Shown piece after piece: positions 36,310 to 44,768 of a DNA stretch of 64,000 bases (its first letter is position 1; each line of letters opens with the position of its first letter). A program made the translations under genes and the position numbers. The stretch is from Hyphomicrobium_A sp963722495 (lineage in GTDB: Bacteria > Pseudomonadota > Alphaproteobacteria > Rhizobiales > Hyphomicrobiaceae), in NCBI GenBank assembly GCA_963722495.1, contig CAVRND010000021.1:186001-250000 (forward strand), written 5' to 3'. Below the pieces are notes generated by a model that worked only from the letters and a program-made list of their open reading frames with translations, was not told the DNA's origin and ran no database searches.

Positions 36310-38174
36310 GTGACCAGTAATGCGTTGCAGGCCGGCAAGCGCCGCGCCTGGTGGCTAAGTGCGTCCGCAAGCATGCTTGCGATCTCGGCGGTTCTCGCAG
36401 CGGCACCGCAATCGGCGAACGCCGGCGACACCTGCGCGGTCCAGGGCGGCGCCGGCGGCGGCGATGGCAATGCCTCCGCCTTCGGGACCAACTCCTTTGC
36501 TTGCGGCACGAATGCGACCGCTGGCGACGACAATGCCACCGCGATCGGCAACGGCGCGCAGGCTTGGCAGGCTGACAACACGGCCATTGGGCAGGGCGCC
36601 AACGCCTTTGGCGGCCAGTCAACGGCAATCGGCAAGAACGCCCAGGCCGTGGGCTTTAAGTCCATCGCCATTGGCATCAACGCGCAGGCGAACTCCCCGA
36701 ACACCGTCGCCATAGGCAACGGCGCGACCGCCTTCAACGCCAACTCCACCGCCATCGGCCAGGGCGCCTACGCCCAGAATGCGGCCGACAGCGATCGGCC
36801 AGGGCGCACAGGCCACCGGCACCAACGCCAACGCGATCGGCAAGAACGCGCAGGCGACGCAGACCAACACCACCGCCAATGGCCACAACAGTCAGGCCAC
36901 GGCCGCCAACGCAACCGCAACGGGCCAAGGTGCGAAGGCATCCGGGGCCAATTCGACCGCCACGGGCCAGGGCGCGGTAGCTAACAAGGATGGTGCGACG
37001 GCCACCGGCCAGGCAGCACAGGCTACCGGACTCTATTCAACGGCGACCGGAACTGCCGCCGAGGCCTCCGGCGAGGACGGCACCGCAACCGGCAGCTATT
37101 CGAAGGCCACCGGCTTTCAGTCGACGGCGACCGGTGTGCTGGCCAATGCTGAGGGTGCCTATTCCACCGCGACCGGCCGCAGCGCCACCGCAACGGGATC
37201 GCACGCGACGGCGACTGGCTGGAATTCGCAGGCGACCGGCGAGAACTCGACGGCAAACGGCTACGAGGCCAATGCAACCGGCAAATGGTCAACTGCGATC
37301 GGCCACGGCGCCGATGCGACGAAAGAAAACTCGACTGCGCATTGGCGCTAGTCAGCGGCTGTCGGCGATCAGTCGACCGCTGTCGGTAAGGCAGCGTCGG
37401 CGCAAGCCGACTTCTCTACTGCCGTCGGCACGGGCGCGCTGACCCAAGGCAAATTCGCGTCGGCCTTTGGCGACCACGTCTCAGGCCAAGACTGAGAACT
37501 CGACGGCGCTTGGAGCGTACTCATCCGCTTGGTCAGGTAGCAACACCACGGCTATTGGTCACAGCTCCGAAGCTAAGGGTGCGAACGCCACGGCCATCGG
37601 CCAGGATTCCGCCGCGATGGGTGCCAACTCCACGGCCCTTGGCCAAGGCGCGCAAGCGACGCACGCCAACTCGGCGGCCATCGGCCAGGGGGTGAAGACA
37701 ACACGCGACAACCAGGTCGCTATCGGCCAGTCGACGAGCACCTACACGCTCGGCGGCATCTCGTCGGCGGCGAGCCGCGCGGCGCAGGGGGGCCCGGTGA
37801 ACTTCGTCACCTCAGATGCGGCCGGCAACCTTGCCACGCGTTCGGCGGCCGACATGGGTCTTGCGACGACGGGCGATATCAACGCGCTCAACTCGCAGAT
37901 CGGCGGCTTGCAGAAGCGTGACAATGAATTGGCCGAAGGCATCGCCATCGCGCTGGCTCTGTCGACGCCGACCTTCCAGGGCAACCAGACGTTCGCGGCT
38001 CGCTTCGGCTGGGGCAACTTCGACGGCTCCAACGCGATGGGTCTCAGCCTCGCCGGCGTGCTCGATCGCGGTGGCTTCGGCAAGGGCACCTCGGTGGTGA
38101 TCGACGGCGGTATCGGCTACGGCAGCGCAGAAGGCACCGTCGCCGGCAAGGGCGGCATCACCTTCGGGTTCTGA
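36310..38174 (+). pseudogene. YadA-like trimeric autotransporter adhesin, three frameshifts
   Basis: Surface protein with a left-handed head of short collagen-binding-type repeats and a C-terminal membrane anchor. The GTG start at 36310 has GGAG nine bases upstream and begins a signal peptide (residues about 10-39). The passenger consists almost entirely of 14-residue YadA head repeats, seen as TAIGQGA-x-A and in the middle as TATG-x-x-A. Frame changes occur near 36790, 37350 and 37490. Each is joined exactly in repeat phase, so error is likely. The anchor begins near NALNSQIGGLQKRDNELAEGIAIALAL, a coiled-coil stalk leading to the four-strand barrel NQTFAARFGWGNFDG ... GKGGITFGF, ending in Phe. 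Corrected length is about 620. Confidence 0.85.
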
Positions 38175-38198
38175 GCCGCGCCCGAGACGAAAGAAACC

Positions 38199-38230
38199 GA
38201 ACGGCGGCGGTCGAAGGACTGCCGCCGTTC
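38199..38230 (+). terminator. Possible terminator after the adhesin gene
   Basis: GAACGGCGGC and GCCGCCGTTC form a perfect 10-bp stem with a 12-base loop. No T run follows, so it may only stabilise the transcript end. Confidence 0.35.
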
Positions 38231-38262
38231 ATGCGTCATGGCATCAGTGAAAGAGCACGTCG

Positions 38263-38844
38263 ATGCGCATCATCTTCCTCGCGGCCGTCGCCGCACTCGC
38301 GGGCGCCGCGCTGCTCGCGTCCGGTCCGACGATGGCGCAGGACCAAAAGCCGCCGGCTAATGCACAGGCCACGGCTGCGGCTCTCCGCCTCCCGGTTCCG
38401 CCGGCCGAGAACCTGGTGCTGCTGATCCGGCTTTCGTTGCTAACGCTCAACGACGCGCTGCAAACGGGAAACTACACGGTGCTCCGCGATCGGGCGGGGC
38501 CCTCATTCCAGCGCGGCAACACCGCGGCAGCCCTCTCGCGCGTCTTCGCCAAGCTGGAGTCGCAGGGCATCGATCTTGCCGGCGTGGCGATCATGACGCC
38601 GCAGTTGACTACGGCGGAAGTGGGCGGCGTGGAGCAGCGTCTGCATGTCAGAGGGCATTTCCCGGGGCAGCCGACGCAGATCGAGTTCGACCTGACGTAC
38701 GAGCCTTACGAAGGGCACTGGAAGCTCTACGGATTGTCAGTCGCCGCTGTGCCGGTGCAGGCGCCCGTGCCGGTAGCGCAAAATCCCGCGGCGAAAGCGC
38801 CAGCCGCCAAGCCGGCGACCCCGAAGGCGCCGATCAAGAAATAA
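38263..38844 (+). CDS. Hypothetical exported protein, 193 residues
   Basis: Signal peptide at residues 1-25 (IIFLAAVAALAGAALLASG, cleavage after TMA-Q). The mature part has a helix-rich LVLLIRLSLLTLNDALQTG, NYTVLRDRAGPSFQRGNTAA, then a strand-rich half: GVEQRLHVRGHFPGQPTQIEF, DLTYEPYEGHWKLYGLSV. The pattern of a short helix pair followed by a curved sheet with W-K-L-Y-G-L resembles NTF2-like domains, but I cannot name the family. The C-terminus is a Pro/Ala/Lys tail. Lies 88 bases after the adhesin, same strand; a shared surface role is only a guess. Intact. Confidence 0.72.
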   Translation: MRIIFLAAVAALAGAALLASGPTMAQDQKPPANAQATAAALRLPVPPAENLVLLIRLSLLTLNDALQTGNYTVLRDRAGPSFQRGNTAAALSRVFAKLESQGIDLAGVAIMTPQLTTAEVGGVEQRLHVRGHFPGQPTQIEFDLTYEPYEGHWKLYGLSVAAVPVQAPVPVAQNPAAKAPAAKPATPKAPIKK

Positions 38845-39178
38845 GCGGCCCTCAAGAGGGTGAACGCGCCTCCCGACGCAGGATAGCCGCGCTGGGGCCC
38901 GGCGCCCATTTCTTGGTTGATCCGTCATCCTGTGGCGCCGCAACAACTTAGCGCCGCCTCACGTGGCTTTGAAACGTGCCGTTGTCTGACTTATAGTGCA
39001 GGGCGGTCCGCCGCATAGGGCGCTCCTCATACTCGGGGCCCCGAAGTCGAATATTCGATCATTTCATAGACGTCGATACACGTATTGCCTGCCACGGCAC
39101 CGTTCGTTGAACCGGCGGGATGCTGCTTTGATTTCGCAATTGGACGAGTAATTTGAGGCACATTCTCTAAACGGAACC
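38845..39178. other. Intergenic region before the AraC gene
   Basis: About 330 bases with no gene that I can support. AT-rich segments near 39040-39170 probably contain the AraC promoter. Confidence 0.5.
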
Positions 39179-40132
39179 ATGCAAAAGATTTTCAGTACCG
39201 ACGGACTGCTTCCGCGCGACCGGTTCGATTGCTGGCACGAAGTGGCGTGCAAGCAGATCTGCGGCCATCTTTCCGAGCCGGTTTCCGCCCCCACGTTCGA
39301 GGCGGAGTTGTTTGCCGGCCAGCTCGCCGACCTCAAGCTCCTCAACTTCCGAAATGCGCCCATGTCTGTGGCGCGTACGCGTGTGCAGATAGCGCAGGTG
39401 GAAACCGACGACATCTTCATCTGCCGCCCGCTCGCCGGACGGCTTTTCCTCGAGCAGCAAGGCCGCGAGATTGTGATGGAAGCGGGCGACTTTTGCGTGC
39501 TCGACCCGCTCATCCCCTACTCGGGGCGCTTCGAAGGCAAGTCGAAACTGATCGCCGTCGCGGTCGCGCGAAGAAGTCTCGAGGCTCGCGTCGGCAGCGT
39601 GTCGGCGATGAGCGTGCTCCAGCTGGGTAACAGCGCGATCGGTGAGCTCACGTCGAGCTATCTCAGTCTTTTGCCCCAGTGTGCATCCAATTCCGAGCCG
39701 CATCGCGCGGCGATGTTCCAGGAGCAGGTTCTCGATTTGCTTGCGGAGTCGCTCACCGAGATCCAGGATGAGGGCAAGCTGACACTGTCGTCGCCGCGCG
39801 CGGTATCCGAGGCGAAACTACGCGCCGTGGTCGAGCAGAACCTCCGCAACCCGACCTTGTCGCCCTCGATGGCGGCCCGGCTCGCCGGCATCAGCGTTCG
39901 CTACGCCAATGCACTGCTGGCCGAGAGGGGCACCTCGCTCTACCGCTTCATCCTCAGCCAGCGTCTCGAGCGCTGCCGGCTCGCGCTACAGGATCCCGCG
40001 CAGGGGCGCCGCACAGTCACCGAGATCGGGCTCAGCTGGGGCTTCACGGACCTTCCCTACTTCAGCCGCAGCTTCAAGGCGGCCTTCGGCATGTCGCCGC
40101 GGGACTATCGTGCAGCCGCCTCGCTCAACTAG
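39179..40132 (+). CDS. AraC family transcriptional regulator
   Basis: 317-residue regulator, intact. The sensor half is of the AraC_binding_2 type: MQKIFSTDGLLPRDRFDCWHE at the start, VETDDIFICRPLAGRLFLEQQGRE and EAGDFCVLDPLIPYSGRFEGK in the middle. The DNA-binding half has two helix-turn-helix units: TLSPSMAARLAGISVRYANALL and RTVTEIGLSWGFTDLPYFSRSF, with the final KAAFGMSPRDYR signature. It is a close paralogue of the broken gene at 4347-5314 and serves as a guide to its reading. The gene it controls is not obvious; neighbours are a lipoprotein and secF on the other strand. Confidence 0.92.
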   Translation: MQKIFSTDGLLPRDRFDCWHEVACKQICGHLSEPVSAPTFEAELFAGQLADLKLLNFRNAPMSVARTRVQIAQVETDDIFICRPLAGRLFLEQQGREIVMEAGDFCVLDPLIPYSGRFEGKSKLIAVAVARRSLEARVGSVSAMSVLQLGNSAIGELTSSYLSLLPQCASNSEPHRAAMFQEQVLDLLAESLTEIQDEGKLTLSSPRAVSEAKLRAVVEQNLRNPTLSPSMAARLAGISVRYANALLAERGTSLYRFILSQRLERCRLALQDPAQGRRTVTEIGLSWGFTDLPYFSRSFKAAFGMSPRDYRAAASLN

Positions 40133-40140
40133 GCTTGGCG

Positions 40141-40422
40141 CTAGCAGCCCCGGTCGAGCGCGGCGCGCTGCACAGCTTTCAGTCGCCGCTTATCGTTCTT
40201 GCGCTGCTCCTCCGCGTCCTTGCGCGCTTGCGGCAGCAGGAACTCTCGCGTGCCCGCCGTCCTGCGCGCGAGCGACTTGGCCTCCTTGGCAAGCTCACCG
40301 CACGTCCAGGTGTTGTAGTCGGGGACGGCGGTATGCGTGTGCGGCGGCGATACGGAAGTGCAGCCTGCCACCACCAGAGCCAAGCAGGCCGCACTCAGGG
40401 AGTTACAACTACTCCGCCGCAT
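40141..40422 (-). CDS. Small lipoprotein
   Basis: 93-residue protein with a lipoprotein signal: hydrophobic segment SAACLALVVAG then Cys (lipobox V-V-A-G-C at residues 17-21). The mature peptide has YNTWTCGELAKEAKSLARRT and ends in a highly charged helix (ARKDAEEQRKNDKRRLKAVQ) and a Cys. It overlaps the end of secF by 14 bases on the same strand, so it may be in one transcript with it. Family unknown. Confidence 0.72.
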   Translation of the reverse strand: MRRSSCNSLSAACLALVVAGCTSVSPPHTHTAVPDYNTWTCGELAKEAKSLARRTAGTREFLLPQARKDAEEQRKNDKRRLKAVQRAALDRGC

Positions 40423-41395
40423 CGCGAACGTCCGTCCGTTTCGCCGATGCGTTGCCGCGGGCGGTCGACACCGCGCCGAACGCGTCGCGTCGCACGCCGA
40501 GGTAGCCTAGGAGGGGCGCGGCCAAGAACACCGACGAATAGGTGCCGATGACCACGCCGAGGAGCATGGCGAGCGAGAAGTTGAACAGCACATCGCCGCC
40601 GAACACCAGCAGCGACAGCAGGACGGCGATGGTCGTCACGCCGGTGAGCACGGTGCGCGACAACGTCTCGTTGATCGAGATGTTGAGCAGCTCGTCGATG
40701 TCCATCTTCTTGTAGCGCCGCAGGTTCTCGCGGATGCGGTCCGACACGACCACAGTATCGTTGACCGAATAGCCGAGCACGGTCAGCAGCGCGGCGACGA
40801 TCGACAGGTCAAACTCGAGTTGAAACACCGCGAAGATGCCGGCGACGAGGATCACGTCGTGCGCCAAAGCCACGATGGCGCCGAGCGCGAACTGCCAGTC
40901 GAAGCGGAACCACACGTAGAGGACGATCGCCACCAGCGAGCCGACGACCGCAATGACGCCGGTGGTGCGCAGCTCGCTTGAAACGGCGGGGCCGACTACC
41001 TCCACGCGCCGCTGCTCGAAGCCGTCGCCGAGCGCGTCGACGACCGTATGCATCGCCACCTGTTGCTCGGCTTCCCCGCCCGGCTGCGTCTCGACGCGGA
41101 TGAGTACGTCTGCCTCGCCGAACGACTGGATTTGGACGTTGCCGAGCCCAAGGCCCGCCAGTTTGTCGCGCAGCTCCTGCGTGTCCGCATGGCCGCTCTT
41201 GGCCTGCACCTCGATCAGCGTGCCGCCCTTGAAGTCGACACCGTAGTTGAAGCCGTCGATGGCGATCGCCACCAGCGATGCCGCCATCAAGACGAACGAC
41301 AGGGCGATGCACGCCCCTTTGTAGCGCATGAAGTTGATGCGTGTTCCGTGCGGAAAGAAGTCGAAGCCCTTGAAGTTGGGGACCGGAAAGAACAT
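40409..41395 (-). CDS. secF: Protein translocase subunit SecF
   Basis: 328-residue membrane protein of the Sec accessory complex that uses the proton gradient to complete export. The start at 41395 (MFFPVPNFKGFDFFP) is preferred over the upstream codon by alignment to the family. Helix 1 lies at YKGACIALSFVLMAASLVAIA and is followed by FNYGVDFKGGTLIEV, the SecDF signature. The periplasmic P4-type domain follows to about residue 130, then five helices with GAIVALAHDVILVAG, LTVLGYSVNDTVVVSDRIRENL and the last FGGDVLFNFSLAMLLG. secD, which nearly always precedes secF, is absent upstream. The end overlaps the lipoprotein gene. Confidence 0.93.
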   Translation of the reverse strand: MFFPVPNFKGFDFFPHGTRINFMRYKGACIALSFVLMAASLVAIAIDGFNYGVDFKGGTLIEVQAKSGHADTQELRDKLAGLGLGNVQIQSFGEADVLIRVETQPGGEAEQQVAMHTVVDALGDGFEQRRVEVVGPAVSSELRTTGVIAVVGSLVAIVLYVWFRFDWQFALGAIVALAHDVILVAGIFAVFQLEFDLSIVAALLTVLGYSVNDTVVVSDRIRENLRRYKKMDIDELLNISINETLSRTVLTGVTTIAVLLSLLVFGGDVLFNFSLAMLLGVVIGTYSSVFLAAPLLGYLGVRRDAFGAVSTARGNASAKRTDVRDAAE

Positions 41396-41550
41396 TCGGA
41401 ATGCCTCGCGAGCGCCCGCGGGCACATGGCGCGCGGGGGAGTACCGGAAGGCCTGATCAGTGCGGAGCCGGCGCTATGCAACGCGCGCGCCGTACCGCTC
41501 AGCGTTCGGCGGAGCGGCACTGGTGATCGAGGCCTGGCGAAAGTCGGGTG

Positions 41551-41937
41551 CTAGCTCGTGAAGGGCGGGGGCCCGCGCGGCCGATGCGCCGCGCGAATGA
41601 GATGACGCCCTGACGATGACGGGGCGACGTGCGCAACGATGCGGCTGTCCGCAACGGCGGTTACGGCAAGTCCGGGAAGCCCGAGTGGGCCGCCAACGGC
41701 CGGCGACTTGGCGTGCTCGCGCTGCGGCGCGGCCGAGAGGCGTGCCGATACGCCCTGACGGGGAATGGTGGCGACGCCGGTTTTGTGATTGGCGAACGCG
41801 GCTTGGCTGGAGGCCGGCGTTGGCTCCGGCAATCCAGCGCCGGTCAATGCGCACAGGAAGCACGCAACGAACGCCAGCACCACAGCTCGGGCTGTGAAGC
41901 CGCCTCGGCCGGTCTGTGCTGTGGCGGCGCTCTGCAT
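41551..41937 (-). CDS. Hypothetical protein with one hydrophobic segment
   Basis: 128-residue open frame from an ATG with AAGG nine bases upstream. A hydrophobic segment (FTARAVVLAFVACFLCALTGAG) lies at residues 14-35, then a Pro/Ala/Arg/Ser-rich tail. The membrane-like segment and ribosome site favour a gene; the biased tail and the lack of any recognised motif count against it. It lies directly upstream of secF on the same strand, where secD would be expected. Confidence 0.4.
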   Translation of the reverse strand: MQSAATAQTGRGGFTARAVVLAFVACFLCALTGAGLPEPTPASSQAAFANHKTGVATIPRQGVSARLSAAPQREHAKSPAVGGPLGLPGLAVTAVADSRIVAHVAPSSSGRHLIRAAHRPRGPPPFTS

Positions 41938-42076
41938 GCGCCGAAACCTTAACTTCCTCCGCAGCCGCGGGCAAATAGGCAGCACCGCCGCACCGTCACT
42001 TGGCTGCGTAAGCGAAAGCACCCCCGGACGGAACCGGAGGTGCGAAATGCGCGGCAGACGTCAGTTCTAGTGAAGC

Positions 42077-42799
42077 TCAGCGGTTGAGGGCGACGACGAG
42101 CGCCTTGGGGTTCCCGCCGTTGTCGCTGATGAAGCTCTGGAAGAGGTTGTCGAGAAACGACGTCATCCAGAAGCCGATCACCTGCGCGTCGCGTACCTTG
42201 TAGGTGGTGCCGCGCTTCACGACGAGCCAGCGCACGTCGTAGCCGTCGCCGCTGGCGAGTGTGATGCGGCTGTCGACGTAGGTGCCGCGCGCATCGTCCT
42301 TCGACTGCGCCGTCACGATGAAGCGCGCGACCGGATACTTCGGTGCTTCCTTGGAAGCGTAGCGCGCAATGAAGTTGATCATGCCGTTGTAATAGATTGG
42401 GCGGTCGTTCTTGGGCAGGCTGCGGGCATATTCACCGAGGGCGCTGATGCCGATCGAAGGGATGTCGGCGTTGGAGTTCAGCACCATGGCAAACTGCGCC
42501 GAGGAACCGGAGCGCGAGGCCGCGAGCAACTCGTTGCCGACCCGCTTCATGAAGCCGGCGGGGGTCTCCCGCCGCACGACCGGAGCTGCGTCAGCGGCGA
42601 CCGAAGGGGCCGCCTTCACGGCGGGGGCCTGGACACTCACGGCCGGGGCCTGAACGCTCACCGCAGGAGCTTGTGCGCTGACCGCAGGAGCCTGCGCCGG
42701 CGCCGCGGCCGGGGCTTGCGCTGACGCAGCTGCACACATCGTCAGCAGCGCCGCGCCGGACAATGTCAGCGCGCGCATGAAGGTCACGGGGGTCGTCAT
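42077..42799 (-). CDS. MlaC/Ttg2D-like phospholipid-binding ABC transport protein
   Basis: 240-residue exported protein. The start at 42799 (MTTPVTFMRALTLSGAALL) gives a signal peptide cleaved near ASA-Q, followed by Q-A-P-A-V-S-V-like heptads (residues 28-57). The domain has TPAGFMKRVGNELLAASRSG, IGISALGEYARSLPKNDRPIYY, ASGDGYDVRWLVVKRGTTYKV and QVIGFWMTSFLDNLFQSFIS, as in toluene-tolerance Ttg2/MlaC proteins that carry phospholipids through the periplasm. The family assignment comes from these helix blocks. Other mla genes are not adjacent, so its transporter is elsewhere or it works alone. Confidence 0.82.
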   Translation of the reverse strand: MTTPVTFMRALTLSGAALLTMCAAASAQAPAAAPAQAPAVSAQAPAVSVQAPAVSVQAPAVKAAPSVAADAAPVVRRETPAGFMKRVGNELLAASRSGSSAQFAMVLNSNADIPSIGISALGEYARSLPKNDRPIYYNGMINFIARYASKEAPKYPVARFIVTAQSKDDARGTYVDSRITLASGDGYDVRWLVVKRGTTYKVRDAQVIGFWMTSFLDNLFQSFISDNGGNPKALVVALNR

Positions 42800-42950
42800 C
42801 CGGTCGGGCTCCCTCTTGGGGTACGAACTATCAACGGCGACCGCAAATACGCCGGGCGGCCCTAGCCTCTTCGGCTTTATTAGCCATGCGAGGCCTCTCT
42901 GCGTCAAAGGTTGACCGGAGATAACGTCGAATTTTTGGACGGGTGTTGCG

Positions 42951-43583
42951 TCAGGCATGGGCGGCCTCGGGCAAAGACGCTTGTGTCATTCGCGGCCATA
43001 GGGCCTTGAAGCGATAGAGTTCGCTGGGCGGGATCTCTTTGTGGCCAAGAAGTGTCGCAACGCGGTCGACCTCGGCTTGCGATGTCCGCGGCGCCACACT
43101 CAAGAGCACACATTTTTCGCGCATCGGGTGCACGAGGATCAGCTCGTGACGCGTTCCCGATAGCGAGGCGCGCACGTGGTGCGCAACGCCGGTGAAGGAG
43201 GCGAGGGGGGCGGCCCATGTCCAGGAGCGGAAATTCCCGCCTTCCGTGACGTGCACTAAGCCGTGCGTGATCTCGACCGTGCGCGTCGTCGTCAGGCGCG
43301 CGATGAGGCGACGCGTCGGCAGCGCGACGAGGTAGATGAGGAAACCGATGGCGGCGAGCACTTCGAGGCTGAGCAACGGATGCTGATCGATGACGGCGCG
43401 GGCGGCGGGCGCCAGCATGGCCTGTAAGACGAGGGCGATCGCGGCGAGCGTGCCGCCGAGGGCAGCCGGGACGACGAGCACGAGAAAGGCCGTGGCGGCG
43501 CGCTGTGAGCAGGTTTGGGTGAGGTGGAGGGGCAGCTCTGAGGGCACCGGGGGCTCGACCCGGTCGTAGATGGTGACGCGCAT
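42951..43583 (-). CDS. Hypothetical membrane protein with two helices
   Basis: 210 residues, no named family. The N-terminal part is cytoplasmic (MRVTIYDRVEPPVPSELPLH), then helix 1 (TAFLVLVVPAALGGTLAAIAL) and helix 2 (LLSLEVLAAIGFLIYLVAL). The rest is a soluble domain with VEITHGLVHVTEGGNFRSWTWAAPLASFTGVAHHV and HELILVHPMREKCVLLSVAPR, a pattern of alternating strands like PH-type membrane-associated domains. The end is basic and helical. No frameshift. It is divergent from the ArsR-methyltransferase gene. Confidence 0.75.
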   Translation of the reverse strand: MRVTIYDRVEPPVPSELPLHLTQTCSQRAATAFLVLVVPAALGGTLAAIALVLQAMLAPAARAVIDQHPLLSLEVLAAIGFLIYLVALPTRRLIARLTTTRTVEITHGLVHVTEGGNFRSWTWAAPLASFTGVAHHVRASLSGTRHELILVHPMREKCVLLSVAPRTSQAEVDRVATLLGHKEIPPSELYRFKALWPRMTQASLPEAAHA

Positions 43584-43697
43584 TTAAGGGGTATCCGCGG
43601 CTCGAGAGGTGGTTGCAATCAAAGGTAAACGCACGTGCTTACTTTCGGGTTAATCGGCGTGCCGAAAAGAACCCACAATGTGGCTTGGTTGCGTCTC

Positions 43698-43725
43698 TTG
43701 ACACATAAACATATCTTTATATGAT
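43698..43725 (+). promoter_or_regulatory. Promoter and operator of the methionine-cycle operon
   Basis: TTGACA (43698-43703), 16 bases, TATGAT (43720-43725): close to a consensus sigma-70 promoter. The spacer and -10 contain CATAT-CTTT-ATATG (43710-43723), an inverted repeat inside a larger imperfect dyad (CATAAACATAT...CTTTATATG). ArsR-type repressors bind such sites over promoters. Here the first gene itself encodes an ArsR-domain protein, so autoregulation is expected. Confidence 0.65.
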
Positions 43726-43748
43726 CTGCCGCAAAGGAGGGCCACCCT

Positions 43749-44768
43749 TTGGCCGGATCATTCGCCAGCGACGACATCGTCACCGCGCTCAAGGCTGCGG
43801 CGGAGCCGACGCGCCTGCGCATCCTGCTGCTGCTTGCCGCGGGTGAGCTGAGTGTCAAGGATTTGACGGTGATCCTGGGGCAGAGCCAACCGCGCATCAG
43901 CCGGCATCTGAAGCTCTTGGCCGAGGCCGGGCTGGTCGAGCGCTTCCGCGAGGGCAGCTGGGCCTATTTTCACGTCTCCGACCGCTCGGCCGGCGGCCGC
44001 CTGGCGCTCGATATCCTCGGCCTCGTCGACGGGGCCGACCGCGTCATCGCCCGCGACCGTGAGCGGGCCGACGCCTTGAAGCGCGAGCGCGAAGCGACAG
44101 CGCAGTCCTACTTTCAATCCCATGCCGCCGACTGGGACCGCATTCGCGCCCTGCACATCGCCGAGCACGACGTCGATCAGGCGATCGTCGAGGGGCTGGG
44201 GCACGGCCCATTCAAGCTGCTGATCGACCTCGGCACCGGCACTGGCCGTATCCTCGAATTGCTTGCCGACCGCTACGAGCGCGGCATCGGCTTCGACCTC
44301 AGTAACGCGATGCTGGCCTACGCGCGCAGCAACCTGTCGAAGGCCAAGCTGCTGCGCGCGCAGGTGCGCCACGGCGATCTCTATGCCCTGAGCCTGCCCG
44401 ATGGCGTCGCCGACGCCGTCGTCATGCATCAGGTGCTGCACTTCCTGTCCGATCCTGCGCTCGCCATCAGGGAGGCCGCGCGTGTGCTGGCTCCCGGAGG
44501 GCGTTTGCTGATCATCGACTTCGCCCCACATGACCTCGAGTTCCTGCGCGAGGAGCATGCGCACGACCGGCTTGGCTTTGCCCCTGCGCAGGTCGAGCAT
44601 TGGATGAAGGACGCCGGGCTCGAGCCGCGCCTGCAGCGCGATCTGGCGCCCACGTCCGGCGCCGGGCCGCAGGCATTGACCGTGTCGCTCTGGCTCGGCG
44701 AACGCCCGCAGGCGGCGGCGCTACAAGACAAACCGGCGCGTGCGCGCGCCCTTGAGGAGGCCCCGTGA
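43749..44768 (+). CDS. ArsR-type regulator fused to a SAM-dependent methyltransferase domain
   Basis: 339 residues. The start is TTG at 43749 with a perfect AAAGGAGG eight bases upstream. Residues 1-90 form the ArsR winged helix: IVTALKAAAEPTRLRILLLL, GELSVKDLTVILGQSQPRISRHL. Residues 130-330 form a class I methyltransferase: LLIDLGTGTGRILELLADRY (motif I), GFDLSNAMLAYARSNLS, GVADAVVMHQVLHFLSDP, and GRLLIIDFAPHDLEFLREEHAHD. This fusion is known in alphaproteobacteria at methionine-cycle loci. SahR-type ArsR regulators sense S-adenosylhomocysteine; I infer a similar role. It overlaps metF (GTGATG). Confidence 0.88.
   Translation: MAGSFASDDIVTALKAAAEPTRLRILLLLAAGELSVKDLTVILGQSQPRISRHLKLLAEAGLVERFREGSWAYFHVSDRSAGGRLALDILGLVDGADRVIARDRERADALKREREATAQSYFQSHAADWDRIRALHIAEHDVDQAIVEGLGHGPFKLLIDLGTGTGRILELLADRYERGIGFDLSNAMLAYARSNLSKAKLLRAQVRHGDLYALSLPDGVADAVVMHQVLHFLSDPALAIREAARVLAPGGRLLIIDFAPHDLEFLREEHAHDRLGFAPAQVEHWMKDAGLEPRLQRDLAPTSGAGPQALTVSLWLGERPQAAALQDKPARARALEEAP

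Noticed and set aside
43584..43748. SAM riboswitch upstream of the methionine operon
   Set aside because: The region is short, AT-rich and dominated by a promoter with a dyad; I see no SAM-I/II/SAH riboswitch stems or conserved cores.
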